A DNA stretch of 40,157 nucleotides from Rhodothermaceae bacterium Tc-Br11_B2g6_7 (GTDB lineage Bacteria; Bacteroidota; Rhodothermia; Rhodothermales; Salinibacteraceae), in the NCBI GenBank assembly GCA_001564055.1, contig LKNB01000026.1, positions 1 through 40,157 of the forward strand, read 5' to 3'. Numbering within the stretch: position 1 is the first letter of the stretch; each line of letters starts with the position of its first letter. Both the position numbers and the translations under genes were made by a program. A model generated the notes under the pieces. That model searched no databases, had not been told where the DNA came from, and saw only the letters and a list, made by a program, of their open reading frames with translations. Below are positions 40,059 to 40,157 of this stretch, piece after piece.

Positions 40059-40157
40059 GACTCCTCCGTTCTCCGACTCCTCCGTTCTCCGACTCCTCCG
40101 TTCTCCGACTCCTCCGTTCTCCGACTCCTCCGTTCTCCGACTCCTCCGTTCTCCGAC
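40059..40157 (+). repeat. 16-nt tandem repeat, at least six units, truncated by the window edge
   Basis: The unit GACTCCTCCGTTCTCC repeats exactly six times (starts 40059, 40075, 40091, 40107, 40123, 40139) and then GAC begins a seventh. The complement AGTCGGAGAACGGAGG looks like a dimer of two diverged 8-mers related to the AGTCGGGG/AGTCGAGG repeats at 20081-20104. Perfect identity implies recent expansion. Confidence 0.95.

Larger units (their letters stand above)
39772..40157. other. Repeat-rich intergenic region at the window edge
   Basis: No gene is supported in these 386 nt. The region begins with G-rich DNA containing a quadruplex motif, continues through about 145 nt of unremarkable sequence, and ends in a 16-nt tandem repeat that runs off the edge. 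The short open frames follow the repeats. Confidence 0.6.

Noticed and set aside
40059..40157. CRISPR array
   Set aside because: Units are directly adjacent without unique spacers and only 16 nt long.

Overview
The window is high-GC chromosomal DNA, most likely from the Rhodothermota/Salinibacter side of the Bacteroidota. Clues are the DUF177-rpmF-plsX-fabH-fabD order, a dnaA-dnaN pair at a probable replication origin, many Cys-acylated exported proteins, a SPOR lipoprotein and acidic proteins. Few genes have strong Shine-Dalgarno sequences, which is usual in that phylum. I see no rRNA, tRNA, IS transposase, prophage or CRISPR array. The taxonomic call is an inference.

Left part (1-9735): a truncated PAS-domain gene, a small membrane protein, an MscS-type channel, a poly-Leu-signal lipoprotein, an aldo/keto reductase convergent with a Dps ferritin, two exported proteins of the accessory type (one a DUF1565/right-handed beta-helix lipoprotein), and a PIN-domain toxin-antitoxin module with a probably frameshifted third cistron. 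REP/MITE-like hairpin repeats lie on both sides of that module.

Middle (9733-26441): pbpC and a giant alpha-2-macroglobulin lipoprotein with an intact CIEQ thioester form a two-gene operon for envelope repair and protection. Then come an intergenic hairpin-repeat cluster, a secreted beta-propeller-like protein, a small membrane protein, a tRNA nucleotidyltransferase with HD domain, an exported protein built of 16-residue Gly-rich repeats, a mono-haem cytochrome c lipoprotein, a degenerate Gfo/Idh/MocA protein and a membrane protein.

Right part (26527-40157): the lipid/ribosome operon DUF177-rpmF-plsX-fabH-fabD runs leftward. A noncoding stretch of about 0.83 kb carries DnaA-box-like sites. 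From dnaA on, every gene runs rightward: dnaA, dnaN, a small unknown, a SPOR-like lipoprotein, a nitrilase-fold hydrolase, fabG, a DEAD-box helicase and a ChaN-like protein. This switch in strand supports oriC at about 30.8-31.4 kb.

The most notable signals not explained by gene content are: (i) G-rich nontemplate-strand tracts just after several stop codons, including a canonical G-quadruplex motif; (ii) a mirrored pair of 8-nt and 16-nt tandem repeats in two such regions; (iii) nested-hairpin repeats abutting the macroglobulin stop codon; (iv) an unusually long disordered linker in DnaA; (v) the three-cistron PIN module.
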